Shown: piece after piece, positions 17,943-25,696 of the stretch | Layout: every line of letters begins with the position of its first letter | Numbering within the stretch: position 1 is the first letter of the stretch | Assembly (NCBI RefSeq): GCF_016862895.1 | Contig: NZ_BONV01000054.1 | Span: forward strand, 1-58,280 | Direction of reading: 5' to 3' | Origin: Planotetraspora kaengkrachanensis | GTDB taxonomy: Bacteria; Actinomycetota; Actinomycetes; Streptosporangiales; Streptosporangiaceae | DNA: 58,280 nt | Notes under the pieces: model-generated | The model's database searches: none | The model's input: only the letters and a program-made list of their open reading frames with translations | Told to the model about the DNA's origin: nothing | Program-made: the position numbers and the translations under genes

Positions 17943-18934
17943 GCCGCGCTCCCCTCGGTGTGCAGCCGGCGCAGGGTCGCCACGATCACGCGACGGGCCA
18001 GCTCGATCTTGAACGCGTTCTGTGACTGCGCGACCGCGGGCGCGAGCTCGGCGTCCGCCGCCCGCTCGAACGTCTCATCGGTGGCCGGCGCGCCGAGCAG
18101 GACCCGTTCGGCCTGGTGGGCCCGCCACGGCTTCGCGGCGACGCCGCCCAGGGCCAGCCGTACGGCGGAGATCGCGCCGTCCGTCGTCTCGAGCGCCGCG
18201 GCGACGGACACCAGCGCGAACGCGTACGACGCGCGGTCGCGGACCTTGCGGTAGGCCGAGGTCGCGGCGACGGGGATCTCCGGAAGCTCGACCGCGGTGA
18301 CGAGCTCGTCGGCGGCCAGCGTGGTCTCGACGTCCGGCGTGTCACCGGGCAGCACGTGGAACTCGGTCATGGGGATGCGGCGGACGCCTCGGACGCTCTC
18401 GGCCACGACGGTCGCGTCGAGCGCGGCCAGCGCCACGCACATGTCCGAGGGGTGGGTCGCCACGCAGGCCTCGCTCGCGCCCAGGATGGCGTGGCCCCTG
18501 GTGAACCCGCCGATCGCGTCGCACCCCCGGCCGGGCTCTCTCTTGCTGCACGCGGCGGCGCCGTCGTAGAAGTAGAGGCAGCGGGTGCGCTGGAGCAGGT
18601 TCCCGCCCACCGTCGCCATGTTGCGCAACTGGGCCGAGGCCCCCGTGAGGACGGCCTGGGACAACATCGGGTACCGCGTCCTGATCAGACGGTGCGCGGC
18701 CAGGTGACTGTTGCGGACCATGGCGCCGATCCTGACGCCGCCGCCGGGCAGTTCCTCGACGCCGGACAGCGGGAGCCGGGTGATGTCGATGATCGTGTCG
18801 GGTCGCTCGATCTCCTCGCGCATCAGGTCGACGAGGTTCGTGCCGCCGCCGATGAACTTCGCGTTGGGCTCGGTGGAGATCGCCCGCAACGCCGCCGGGA
18901 CGTCGGCGGCGCTCACGTAGGAGAACGCCTTCAT
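17939..18934 (-). CDS. Xanthine dehydrogenase family, FAD-binding (medium) subunit
   Basis: 331 residues. The ATG at 18934 overlaps the stop of the 2Fe-2S gene (ATGA). FAD motifs are FIGGGTNLVDLM (about 27-38) and TVGGNLLQRTRC. The insertion RTRCLYFYDGAAACSKREPGRGC contains the Cys residues that in E. coli PaoB (YagS) bind an extra 4Fe-4S cluster, so this is a PaoB-type rather than mammalian-type subunit. The C-terminal CO-dehydrogenase flavoprotein domain has YRKVRDRASYAFALVSVAAAL. FAD passes electrons from the Fe-S clusters to an acceptor. The longer frame to 19177 is an artefact. Confidence 0.93.
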   Translation of the reverse strand: MKAFSYVSAADVPAALRAISTEPNAKFIGGGTNLVDLMREEIERPDTIIDITRLPLSGVEELPGGGVRIGAMVRNSHLAAHRLIRTRYPMLSQAVLTGASAQLRNMATVGGNLLQRTRCLYFYDGAAACSKREPGRGCDAIGGFTRGHAILGASEACVATHPSDMCVALAALDATVVAESVRGVRRIPMTEFHVLPGDTPDVETTLAADELVTAVELPEIPVAATSAYRKVRDRASYAFALVSVAAALETTDGAISAVRLALGGVAAKPWRAHQAERVLLGAPATDETFERAADAELAPAVAQSQNAFKIELARRVIVATLRRLHTEGSAA

Positions 18935-19509
18935 CGCGCCGCCTCCATCACGTCGCGTCCGGACTCGCCGGAGGCGACCTCCCTGATCGCGCCGACGATT
19001 CCGTTGTAGGCGCCGCAGCGGCACAGGTTGCCGCTCATCCGCTCCCGGATCTCGGCGTCGGACAACTCGATCGTGTCGGCCGACAGGTGCTCGGTGACGG
19101 CGCTCGGCGCCCCCGCTCCGTGTTCGGCCAGCATCCCGATGGCGGAGCAGATCTGGCCTGAGGTGCAGTAACCGCACTGGAAGCCGTCGTGGCGCACGAA
19201 CGCCGACTGCAGGGGATGCGTGTGCTCCCCGTCTGCCACCCCCTCGATGGTGGTGATCGCACGGCCGTCGTACTGGACGGCCAGGGCCAGGCAGGAGTTG
19301 ATCCGCTCACCGTCGACGAGGACCGTGCACGCGCCGCAGGCGCCCTGGTCGCATCCCTTCTTCGTGCCGGTCAGCCCGAGGTGCTCGCGCAGCGCGTCGA
19401 GCAGGCTGACCCGCGGCTCCAGGTCGAGCGACTCCATGACTCCGTTCACCCGCATCCGTATCTCGACCACGGGTCGTCCCCCCATCCTGACGTCCATCCC
19501 GACGTCCAC
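18931..19509 (-). CDS. Xanthine dehydrogenase family, 2Fe-2S (small) subunit
   Basis: Up to 192 residues. The plant-ferredoxin-type cluster motif is GCDQGACGACTVLV with a later SCLAL cysteine. The second 2Fe-2S cluster uses CGYCTSGQ and CRCG. The start is uncertain: after the first ATG there are further ATGs, and a GTG at 19470 follows GGGGGGA by about 7 bases, giving a protein beginning VEIRMRVNG. No Tat signal is visible, unlike E. coli PaoA, so the enzyme is probably cytoplasmic. It is the first gene of the operon and diverges from a TetR gene. Confidence 0.92.
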   Translation of the reverse strand: MDVGMDVRMGGRPVVEIRMRVNGVMESLDLEPRVSLLDALREHLGLTGTKKGCDQGACGACTVLVDGERINSCLALAVQYDGRAITTIEGVADGEHTHPLQSAFVRHDGFQCGYCTSGQICSAIGMLAEHGAGAPSAVTEHLSADTIELSDAEIRERMSGNLCRCGAYNGIVGAIREVASGESGRDVMEAAR

Positions 19510-19526
19510 CGTCGGATGGCGCCGAC

Positions 19527-19573
19527 GTTAACAGAACGATGTTGCCTTAACAAGAGGACAGCGTTCTTTTAAC
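19527..19573. promoter_or_regulatory. Candidate TetR operator between divergent genes
   Basis: gttaacagaacg (19527-19538) and cgttcttttaac (19562-19573) are 12-base inverted repeats with one mismatch and a 23-base spacer. A TGTT/AACA pair (19540-19543, 19549-19552) lies inside. The site is in the 85-base gap between the oxidoreductase operon and the TetR gene, where an operator controlling both would be expected. Confidence 0.6.
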
Positions 19574-19594
19574 GAAGCGTATGCTTGCCGGGTC

Positions 19595-20293
19595 ATGACA
19601 CAGCAGGAATTCGTCCGGGCCAGGCGGCCGGAGCACAAGCAACAGCGGCGTGAGGCGATCCTGGAGGCCGCGCGCGACCTCGCCGAGAGGTCCGGCGTCC
19701 GCAATGTCAGCCTGGGCGGCGTCGCGGCCGCCGTGGGCCTGGCGAAGTCGAACGTGGTCCGCTACTTCGGCACCCGTGAGGAGATCTACCTCGAACTCGC
19801 CGCCGAGGCCTGGCGCGAGTGGGGCCAGACGGTCTCCGAGCGCCTGCGGACCGCGGCCGGTCCGGACGACGTCCTCGCCGCGCTGACGGACCCGCTGGCC
19901 GAGCGTCCGCTGTTCTGCGACCTGCTCAGCCACATGTCGACCAACCTGGAGCACAACGTCTCGGTCCCGGCGGCCCGGGCGTTCAAGCTGGTCGTGCTCG
20001 GCGTGATCGCCGACCTCGGGGCACAGGTCGCGCGGGTGCACCCCGATCTGACGGAGCCGGAGGGGATCGAGTTGGTCGGGGTGGCCACCGCCTTCGCCGG
20101 CACGCTCTACCCGGTCTCGAACCCGTCGGCCACACTCGTCGAGCTCTACGCGCAGTACCCGGAGATCGGGGCGGCCTGCCCGCCCTTTCTGCCCACGCTG
20201 CGGCGGTGCGTCGCCGCGGTCGCGGCCGGGGTGCCGACGCTGCGCGCCGCCGGTTCCGCCGTCACCTGGACAACAGGACCAGCAACAGACTGA
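19595..20293 (+). CDS. TetR-family transcriptional regulator
   Basis: 232 residues. The N-terminal helix-turn-helix (about 15-65) has RREAILEAARDLAERSG and GLAKSNVVRYFGTREEIYLEL, the standard TetR recognition helix. The C-terminal ligand-binding part resembles the TetR class with a YP[IV]SNPSA motif (about 170). It is divergent from the xanthine-dehydrogenase-type operon across a near-perfect inverted repeat, so it probably represses that operon and itself, with an aldehyde or heterocycle as inducer; this is inference. The ATG has no clear ribosome-binding site. The 3' end overlaps the convergent DUF1304 gene by 32 bases. Confidence 0.9.
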   Translation: MTQQEFVRARRPEHKQQRREAILEAARDLAERSGVRNVSLGGVAAAVGLAKSNVVRYFGTREEIYLELAAEAWREWGQTVSERLRTAAGPDDVLAALTDPLAERPLFCDLLSHMSTNLEHNVSVPAARAFKLVVLGVIADLGAQVARVHPDLTEPEGIELVGVATAFAGTLYPVSNPSATLVELYAQYPEIGAACPPFLPTLRRCVAAVAAGVPTLRAAGSAVTWTTGPATD

Positions 20294-20624
20294 CCAGGGC
20301 GGGGACGGTCTGGACGAACAGGATCCTGCGACTGGCGGTCGCGGCGCCGTAGAGTCCCGCCACCGCGATGCAGACGAGGAAGAACACCTTCGCCTGGAAG
20401 CCCACAGGATCGGCGGCGATCAGGCCCCAGACCAGGCCGGCCGCGAGGAAGCCGTTGTAGAGCCCCTGGTTGCCCGCCAGGACCCGGGTCTTCTCCGCGA
20501 ACTCGGGGTCGGTGCCGAAGGCCTTCATGGCGCGCGGGGAGGTCCAGCCGAACATCTCCAGGACCAGGATGTAGAGGTGGAGCAGCGCCATCACGGCCAC
20601 TGCGACATTCGCCAACACCGTCAC
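20262..20624 (-). CDS. DUF1304 family membrane protein
   Basis: 120 residues with four membrane helices. The opening ALLHLYILVLEMFGWTSPRAMKAFG and the NQGLYNGFLAAGLVWGL motif are those of the DUF1304 family (YwdK-like), small integral membrane proteins of unknown function. The length is normal for the family. It is convergent with the TetR gene and overlaps its last 32 bases; upstream, a 15-bp perfect hairpin separates it from the chitinase gene, so it should have its own promoter. Confidence 0.9.
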   Translation of the reverse strand: MTVLANVAVAVMALLHLYILVLEMFGWTSPRAMKAFGTDPEFAEKTRVLAGNQGLYNGFLAAGLVWGLIAADPVGFQAKVFFLVCIAVAGLYGAATASRRILFVQTVPALVSLLLVLLSR

Positions 20625-20647
20625 GGTGCCACTCCTCGTGAAACAGG

Positions 20648-20681
20648 CAATCCTGGTACGGCGGGTGCCGTACCAGGATTG
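20648..20681 (-). terminator. Perfect 15-bp hairpin, probable terminator of the chitinase gene
   Basis: caatcctggtacggc (20648-20662) and gccgtaccaggattg (20667-20681) pair perfectly around a 4-base loop. The hairpin lies about 50 bases past the chitinase stop on the minus strand. No clear T-run follows, which is common in actinomycete terminators. It is also 24 bases ahead of the DUF1304 start, so an operator role is possible. Confidence 0.65.
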
Positions 20682-20733
20682 TGGCGGGGCCTGAACTACT
20701 CACACAAATCGCCTTGAAGCGATTCGCATCCGG

Positions 20734-22116
20734 TCAGAAGCCGGCCGTGATGCGAGAGAAGTCCCAGTTGCTCCCGCCGAGGCCGCTGCAGGTCTCCTGC
20801 AGACCGCCGCCCGCGCAGGGCCGGTCCCGGTTGACCGACCAGAAGGCCAGGCGGACGAGGCCCTTGGAGTTCGCGTAGTCCCGGATCTGGGTCCAGGTCG
20901 CCTGCGTGGTCACCTCCTGCTGGTCGGAGAGGCCGTTCATGCCCGAGATGCCCATGTGCCCGTACGCCTGGGCGTCGGACCAGCCGAAGGTGCTCTTGAG
21001 CTGGTTCTTCAGGCCCTCGGCCGCGTTGACCGTGCTCTGGTACATGTTCGAGCCGCCGCCGAAGTCGAACGGCATGATCGTGTAGGCGTCGACCGGCACG
21101 CCGAGCGCCTTCGACTGGTTGATCAGCCGGATGCCGTCGCCGGTCGGCCCGGTGGTGCTGGTGCCGAAGGTCAGCGCGAGCTTGACGTTGGGGTTGTTCT
21201 GCTTGACGATCTTCAGGCCGTTGAGGATGCGGTCCTGGACCGTGTAGTTCGAGAATTCGTCGGTGTTCTCGATGTCGAAGTCGACCACGGCGGGGCCGAC
21301 CGCGTTGATGACCTGCTGGACCGCGTTGGCGTACGCCGACGGGGACGAGCAGTTGGGGCCGAGCTTGTTGCCGGACCAGCCGCCGAACGACACCTGGACG
21401 CTGCCGCCGGCGCTCTTGATGGCGGAGATCGTCTGCGCGTCGACCCCGCCGGTCAGCGGCCTGGCGCCGTCCCACATCGGGTTGCACCCGCCGCCGGACA
21501 GGATGAACGCCATCGTGAAGGACTTGACGCCGGTGGCGCTCATCACCGAGGTCGCGCTGGGCGGGCTGCCCCAGCCCATGTAGAGGTACGGCGCGCCCGG
21601 CATCTTGGCGCCGGTGGGCGGCGGGTTGGTGCCGCCGCCGCTCGGGAGCGTCCACCGCTGGTTCGAGCCGGCGAAGCAGTCCCAGATCTGGAGCGGGGTG
21701 CCGTCTGCCGAGCTGGGGCCGGTGGCGTCGAGGCACTTGCCGAGGGCGCGCAGGGTGCCGTCGGAGTTCGCGGTCCACCTCTGGGCGGCGGAGCCGTTGC
21801 AGTCGTAGATCTGCACCTTTGTGCCGTTGGCGCTGCTGGCGGCGGCGACGTCGAGGCACTTGCCGAGGGCGCGGATCGTGCCGTCCGTGCCGACGTTCCA
21901 TGACTGGGCCGCGGTGCCGTTGCACGTGTAGAGCTGGACCTGGGTGCCGTTGGCGGAACTGGCGGCGGCGACGTCGACGCACTTGCCGCCGAGGCCGGTG
22001 ATCTGGCCGGTCGCCGCCATCGCGGGGGTCAGGCTCGTGGCGACCAGGGGGAGGGAGGCGACGAGGGAACCGAGGAGCAGCCGGAGCCGGATCCGGCGGG
22101 AGCGTTCGGGGTTCAC
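20734..22116 (-). CDS. Secreted GH18 chitinase-like protein with N-terminal ricin-type lectin domain
   Basis: 460 residues from a GTG at 22116, preferred over the TTG at 22146 because it gives a clean signal peptide (RSRRIRLRLLLGSLVASLP to PAMAA). Residues about 35-165 form a ricin B-type beta-trefoil with three repeats (GKCLDVAAASSANG, YDCNGSAAQRW, and similar). After a GGGTNPPPT linker comes the GH18 barrel: YLYMGWGS, SFGGWSG, and the catalytic DxDxE motif as DFDIE (about 280). It hydrolyses chitin or a related beta-1,4-GlcNAc polymer outside the cell, with the lectin holding the substrate. A short imperfect palindrome about 120 bases upstream may be an operator. Confidence 0.9.
   Translation of the reverse strand: MNPERSRRIRLRLLLGSLVASLPLVATSLTPAMAATGQITGLGGKCVDVAAASSANGTQVQLYTCNGTAAQSWNVGTDGTIRALGKCLDVAAASSANGTKVQIYDCNGSAAQRWTANSDGTLRALGKCLDATGPSSADGTPLQIWDCFAGSNQRWTLPSGGGTNPPPTGAKMPGAPYLYMGWGSPPSATSVMSATGVKSFTMAFILSGGGCNPMWDGARPLTGGVDAQTISAIKSAGGSVQVSFGGWSGNKLGPNCSSPSAYANAVQQVINAVGPAVVDFDIENTDEFSNYTVQDRILNGLKIVKQNNPNVKLALTFGTSTTGPTGDGIRLINQSKALGVPVDAYTIMPFDFGGGSNMYQSTVNAAEGLKNQLKSTFGWSDAQAYGHMGISGMNGLSDQQEVTTQATWTQIRDYANSKGLVRLAFWSVNRDRPCAGGGLQETCSGLGGSNWDFSRITAGF
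21676..21835. repeat. 160-bp segment identical to 22359-22518 (lectin module)
   Basis: By my reading every base from gcagtcccag to ggcgctg is identical in the two glycosidase genes. Similarity continues at a lower level to about 22010 here and 22690 in the other copy. The segment encodes most of two ricin repeats. Identity in both synonymous and nonsynonymous positions indicates recent duplication or gene conversion. Confidence 0.85.
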
Positions 22117-22232
22117 GGGGGGTGTCTCTTTTCTGAGAGGAGTCAACGCTTCGACGGCGAAAGGGAGAAGAGGCTGGGGACCTCCCGGGGTCCGTCCTTC
22201 CGGCAGGCGCCGGGTGGGCAGCCCCCGGCAAC

Positions 22233-22256
22233 TGTTAGGAAGGTTTCTTTATAATT
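22233..22256 (-). promoter_or_regulatory. Imperfect palindrome upstream of the chitinase gene
   Basis: The sequence tgttaggaaggtttctttataa has approximate symmetry around AGGAA/TTTCTT. It is about 120 bases upstream of the chitinase start, in an AT-rich patch. I recall AGGAAAGTTTCCT-like sites ahead of secreted glycosidase genes in related actinomycetes, which this could be a degenerate form of. The GH30 gene shows no such site. Confidence 0.3.
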
Positions 22257-22319
22257 ACTGAGCCGTAGTTAACTCCGACGGGCCCTCGCGAGTCAAGGGC
22301 CCAGTCGAGTTTCGTGGGG

Positions 22320-24161
22320 TCAGGTCTGGACGGCCCACTTCTGGTTGGAGCCGCCTGTGCAGTCCCAGATCTGGAGCGGGGTGCCGTCTGCCGAGCTGGG
22401 GCCGGTGGCGTCGAGGCACTTGCCGAGGGCGCGCAGGGTGCCGTCGGAGTTCGCGGTCCACCTCTGGGCGGCGGAGCCGTTGCAGTCGTAGATCTGCACC
22501 TTTGTGCCGTTGGCGCTGTTCGCGGCGGCGACGTCGAGGCACTTGCCGAGGGCGCGTATCGTGCCGTCGGTCCCCACGGTCCACTGCTGTGCGGTTGAGC
22601 CGTTGCAGGTGTAGAGCTGGACCTGGGTGCCGTTGGCGGAGTTGGCCGCCGCCACGTCGACGCACTTGCCGCCGTAGCCGGTGATGGCCTTGCCGCCGCC
22701 GCCCCCGCCCGACTGCGTGCCCCACGTGAAGGTCGCCGAGGTCTTGGTGGGCAGGCTGTAGGTGAACGACTGCCCGCCCCAGTTGACCTTGACCGTCTGG
22801 GTGCTCCCCGTCGTGTTGTAGGCGATGAGCGCCTTGGACCCGTCGGGGTTCCTCCACGCCACGTTCTTCACCGCGGAGTTGGCGGTCGAGTCGATCCGGT
22901 ACGCGCCGGGCTTCACGAACTTGGTGAGGTGGCCCATGGTGTAGTACTCGATCGTGTAGTCGACCTGGCCGCTGCGGCTGCCGCCGTTCTGCACGGTGAT
23001 CAGGCCGGTGCACGAGTCGCACCCGCCGTTGTGCGGCCCGTGGAACTGGTCGACGGCGAGGCTCCACTTGACCCAGCTGCGGTCCCAGTTGCGGGTGTAG
23101 TCGATCAGGTTGTTCATGTCCTCGGTCTGCTGGTTCCCGATCCACCCGCCACCTGAATGTTCGGTCATGTACGCGTTGACCTGCGGATACTGGTTGTGCA
23201 CCGTCGTCTGGGTGGTCACGTCGCCGCCGTATCCGTGCCAGGCAACGCCGCCGAACAGCGGGTCGTTGCGGATGGCGGTGTCGGCGAGCAGCGGGGCGGC
23301 CCAGGTGTTGTAGGCGTCCCAGTTCCAGTCGTTGACGAGCGTCTTGGTGGTGATGCCCGCGCTGCGGAAGGCCGGCCAGAGCGCGCTCTTGATGAAGTAC
23401 TGGATGCCGGAGGCGTTCCACTGCATCGACGGGTACCCGGCGCAGCAGGTCGGCTCGTTCTGCACCGACACGTAGTCGATGGGCACGCCCTGCGCCTGGT
23501 AGGCCTGGATGTACTTCGCGAAGTACTGGCCGTACAGGCCGTAGTACTGCGACTCGAGCCAGCCCTGGCTCCAGGCGTCGTTGTCCTTCATCCAGGACGG
23601 CGCGCTCCACGGCGAAGCCATGATCTTGAGCGCGGGGTTGAGCGCCTTGGCCTGCTTGGTCAGCGGCAGCACGTCGGCGAGGTCGTGGTTGATCGAGAAC
23701 CCGTTCAGGTCGCAGCAGGTGTCGTCGTAGGAGTAGCTGAAGCGGGCGAGGTCGGACGACCCCATCGGGTTGCGGATGAAGCTCAGGCCGATGCCGTTGA
23801 CCGGGTCGAACAGCTTCTGCATGACCGAGGCGCGGGTGCTCGCGCTGAGCGCGCCGCTGCTGTTCATCAGCCATGCGGCGGTGTCGGTGAACGACGCGCC
23901 GCCGCCTTCGAACTGCTGGTAGGTCGTGTTCTCGTTGACGGTGATCGTCTGCGCCGCCGCGGGGCTGGTGGCGGCGAACGACACGGGCGCCTGCTGCTGG
24001 AGTCCTCGGGTGACGGTACGGCCGCCGGCGTCGGAGGTGGTGGTGAGCCAGATGTTCACGTTTTCGCCCGCGGCCTGGGCCGCGGGGGCGCCGACGACGG
24101 TCAGCGCCGAGGCGGCGAGCAGGAGCGCGGGCAGCGCACGACGGAATCGTGGGAAGGGCAT
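22320..24161 (-). CDS. Secreted GH30 glycoside hydrolase with C-terminal ricin-type lectin domain
   Basis: 613 residues. A signal peptide ends near APAAQAA (about 31). The GH30 barrel opens with TYQQFEGGGASFTD and contains FIRNPMGSSDLA and SPWSAPSWMKDN. The acid/base Glu is in VQNEPT (about 235) and the nucleophile in TEHSGG (about 333). A beta-sandwich follows. A GGGGGG linker (about 480) leads to a ricin beta-trefoil nearly identical in DNA to that of the neighbouring chitinase. GH30 enzymes of this shape act on beta-1,6-galactans or beta-1,6-glucans, or as glucosylceramidases; the bond cleaved is not certain. The enzyme is extracellular. Cys pairs (DTCCDLN, PTCCAG, GGCDSC) suggest disulfides. 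Confidence 0.9.
   Translation of the reverse strand: MPFPRFRRALPALLLAASALTVVGAPAAQAAGENVNIWLTTTSDAGGRTVTRGLQQQAPVSFAATSPAAAQTITVNENTTYQQFEGGGASFTDTAAWLMNSSGALSASTRASVMQKLFDPVNGIGLSFIRNPMGSSDLARFSYSYDDTCCDLNGFSINHDLADVLPLTKQAKALNPALKIMASPWSAPSWMKDNDAWSQGWLESQYYGLYGQYFAKYIQAYQAQGVPIDYVSVQNEPTCCAGYPSMQWNASGIQYFIKSALWPAFRSAGITTKTLVNDWNWDAYNTWAAPLLADTAIRNDPLFGGVAWHGYGGDVTTQTTVHNQYPQVNAYMTEHSGGGWIGNQQTEDMNNLIDYTRNWDRSWVKWSLAVDQFHGPHNGGCDSCTGLITVQNGGSRSGQVDYTIEYYTMGHLTKFVKPGAYRIDSTANSAVKNVAWRNPDGSKALIAYNTTGSTQTVKVNWGGQSFTYSLPTKTSATFTWGTQSGGGGGGKAITGYGGKCVDVAAANSANGTQVQLYTCNGSTAQQWTVGTDGTIRALGKCLDVAAANSANGTKVQIYDCNGSAAQRWTANSDGTLRALGKCLDATGPSSADGTPLQIWDCTGGSNQKWAVQT
22359..22518. repeat. 160-bp segment identical to 21676-21835 (lectin module)
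   Basis: Second copy of the segment described at 21676-21835. Here the lectin is at the C-terminus of the GH30 protein, whereas in the chitinase it is at the N-terminus, so the module has been moved between positions. Confidence 0.85.
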
Positions 24162-24248
24162 GAGCGGGGTCTCCCTCTGGGGGGTCGAGTGAAGACCGCC
24201 CGTACGGCCCTGCCCGGCAGCGCACTCGGCGTGACGTAAGTGATAACA

Positions 24249-24340
24249 CGCCTGACACCGGTGTGCAACGGGATGACAACGGATGGATGACGAAATATCA
24301 CGCCGTCGTCATCCCGTGCCATGCCCGCCGGTGTCAGGCG
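24249..24340. repeat. Nested perfect inverted repeats between the GH30 and dehydratase genes
   Basis: Outer arms cgcctgacaccgg (24249-24261) and ccggtgtcaggcg (24328-24340) match over 13 bases. Inner arms acgggatgac (24268-24277) and gtcatcccgt (24308-24317) match over 10 bases. A palindrome acaccggtgt (24255-24264) lies on the left outer arm. The block is downstream of the dehydratase gene and upstream of the GH30 start, so it could be a terminator, an operator, or both. Confidence 0.7.
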
Positions 24341-24400
24341 CCGCGTCGGTATGGCTGCGTCGGTATGCGGTGTCAGTGTGACGGTGTCGGGGGTGCCCGG

Positions 24401-25696
24401 TCAGGGGGCCTCGATGCCGCCGTCGGGCCGCCGCACCCGGGTCGACCAGCGCTCGTGCAGATGGGTGAGCGGTGGATGCCCGGCCGCCAGTTTCTCGTCG
24501 AGATCGATTCCCCAGCCCGGCGCCTGGTTCGGATACAGGTATCCGTTCACCGGGGCCAACGTTCCCGGGAAGACCTCGTGGACGACGTCGGGGTAGACGT
24601 GCCCCTCCTGGATCTGGAAGGCGGGCGTCGTCACGTCCAGTGCCACGTTCGCGGCGGCGCCGACAGGGGAGACGTCGGCCGGCGAGTGCCAGGCCGTTCC
24701 GACGCCCATCAGCTCGCACAGCGCGACGAGCTTACGCGTCGGGGTGGCGCCGCCCACCGCGGAGACGTGCAGGCGCAGCAGGTCGACGCCGCCGTCGCGG
24801 ACCAGCCGCGCCGCGTCGGTGACCGAGCTGATCTGCTCGCCCGCCGCGATGGGCATCGGCGCCGCCGCGCGCACCTCGGGCAGGCGGTCGTAGAACTCCG
24901 GCGCGATCGGATCCTCCAGGAAGAACAGCCGGTACGGCTCCAGTGACCTGGCCAGGGCGACGGCCTGCTTGGGGGTCAGCCGGGAGTGCACGTCGTGCAT
25001 GAGGCCGGGCTCCTCGCCGAGCTCACGCCGGGCACGCTCGAACAGCCGCGGGGTTTCCCGCAGGTACCGCTGCACGTCCCAGCCGTCGGGGTACGGCGAG
25101 CCCGGATAGCCGCCGGGAGTGCCGGGAGCGCCGTAGTGACCCAGCCCCGGGGCGCCCGTCTGGAGCCGCACGTTCCGGTATCCCGACGCCAGGATCGCCG
25201 CGGCCTCCTCGATCGTCTCCTCGAGGGTCGCCCCGCCCGCATGCAGGTAGGTGTCGGCCGCCGCGCGAACCCGTCCGCCCCAGAGCTCGTGGACGGGCAT
25301 GCCCGCGCGCTTTCCCGCGATGTCCCACAGCGCCTGGTCGACTCCGGACAGGGCGCTGTTGAGTACCGGGCCGCCACGCCAGTAGGACGAGAAGTGCACC
25401 GTGCGCGTGATGTCCTCGATGTCGGCCGGATGACGGCCGACCAGGAGCGGCCCGACGTGCAGGTCGACCGCCGCCGCCACGGCGTGGAAGCGCTGGGTGA
25501 AGGTCGCGCAGCCCAGCCCGTAGAGGCCGGGCTCGCTCGTGTCCACCCGCACGACGACCAGCGGCGGCCCCTCGGGGGCGGTGACGATCGCGCGGACCCC
25601 GGTGATCCGCAGGTTGTCCCTGTCCGGCCAGGGTGCGGGGAACTCGGGCGCGGACGCCGTCGTTCCGGCGGTGACATCCGCAGCGTGCTCGGTCAT
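24401..25696 (-). CDS. Mandelate racemase/muconate lactonizing enzyme family, ManD/RspA-like sugar acid dehydratase
   Basis: 431 residues from the ATG at 25696, with GGGGGAG 6-7 bases upstream. It belongs to the enolase superfamily: a capping domain, then a barrel with LMHDVHSRLTPKQAVALA, FFLEDPIAPE, AAGEQISS and HSPADVSPVGAAANVALD. The HDVHSRLTP signature is that of mannonate dehydratases and the starvation-sensing RspA group, which dehydrate acid sugars using Mg2+. D-mannonate or D-gluconate is the likely class of substrate. The two glycosidase genes downstream on the same strand suggest polysaccharide use, but each seems to be transcribed separately. The frame upstream to 26059 is non-coding. 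Confidence 0.87.
   Translation of the reverse strand: MTEHAADVTAGTTASAPEFPAPWPDRDNLRITGVRAIVTAPEGPPLVVVRVDTSEPGLYGLGCATFTQRFHAVAAAVDLHVGPLLVGRHPADIEDITRTVHFSSYWRGGPVLNSALSGVDQALWDIAGKRAGMPVHELWGGRVRAAADTYLHAGGATLEETIEEAAAILASGYRNVRLQTGAPGLGHYGAPGTPGGYPGSPYPDGWDVQRYLRETPRLFERARRELGEEPGLMHDVHSRLTPKQAVALARSLEPYRLFFLEDPIAPEFYDRLPEVRAAAPMPIAAGEQISSVTDAARLVRDGGVDLLRLHVSAVGGATPTRKLVALCELMGVGTAWHSPADVSPVGAAANVALDVTTPAFQIQEGHVYPDVVHEVFPGTLAPVNGYLYPNQAPGWGIDLDEKLAAGHPPLTHLHERWSTRVRRPDGGIEAP

Noticed and set aside
15690-18254. 854-residue plus-strand frame over the oxidoreductase subunit
   Set aside because: It is antisense to a clearly recognised Mo-binding subunit and has no recognisable motif.
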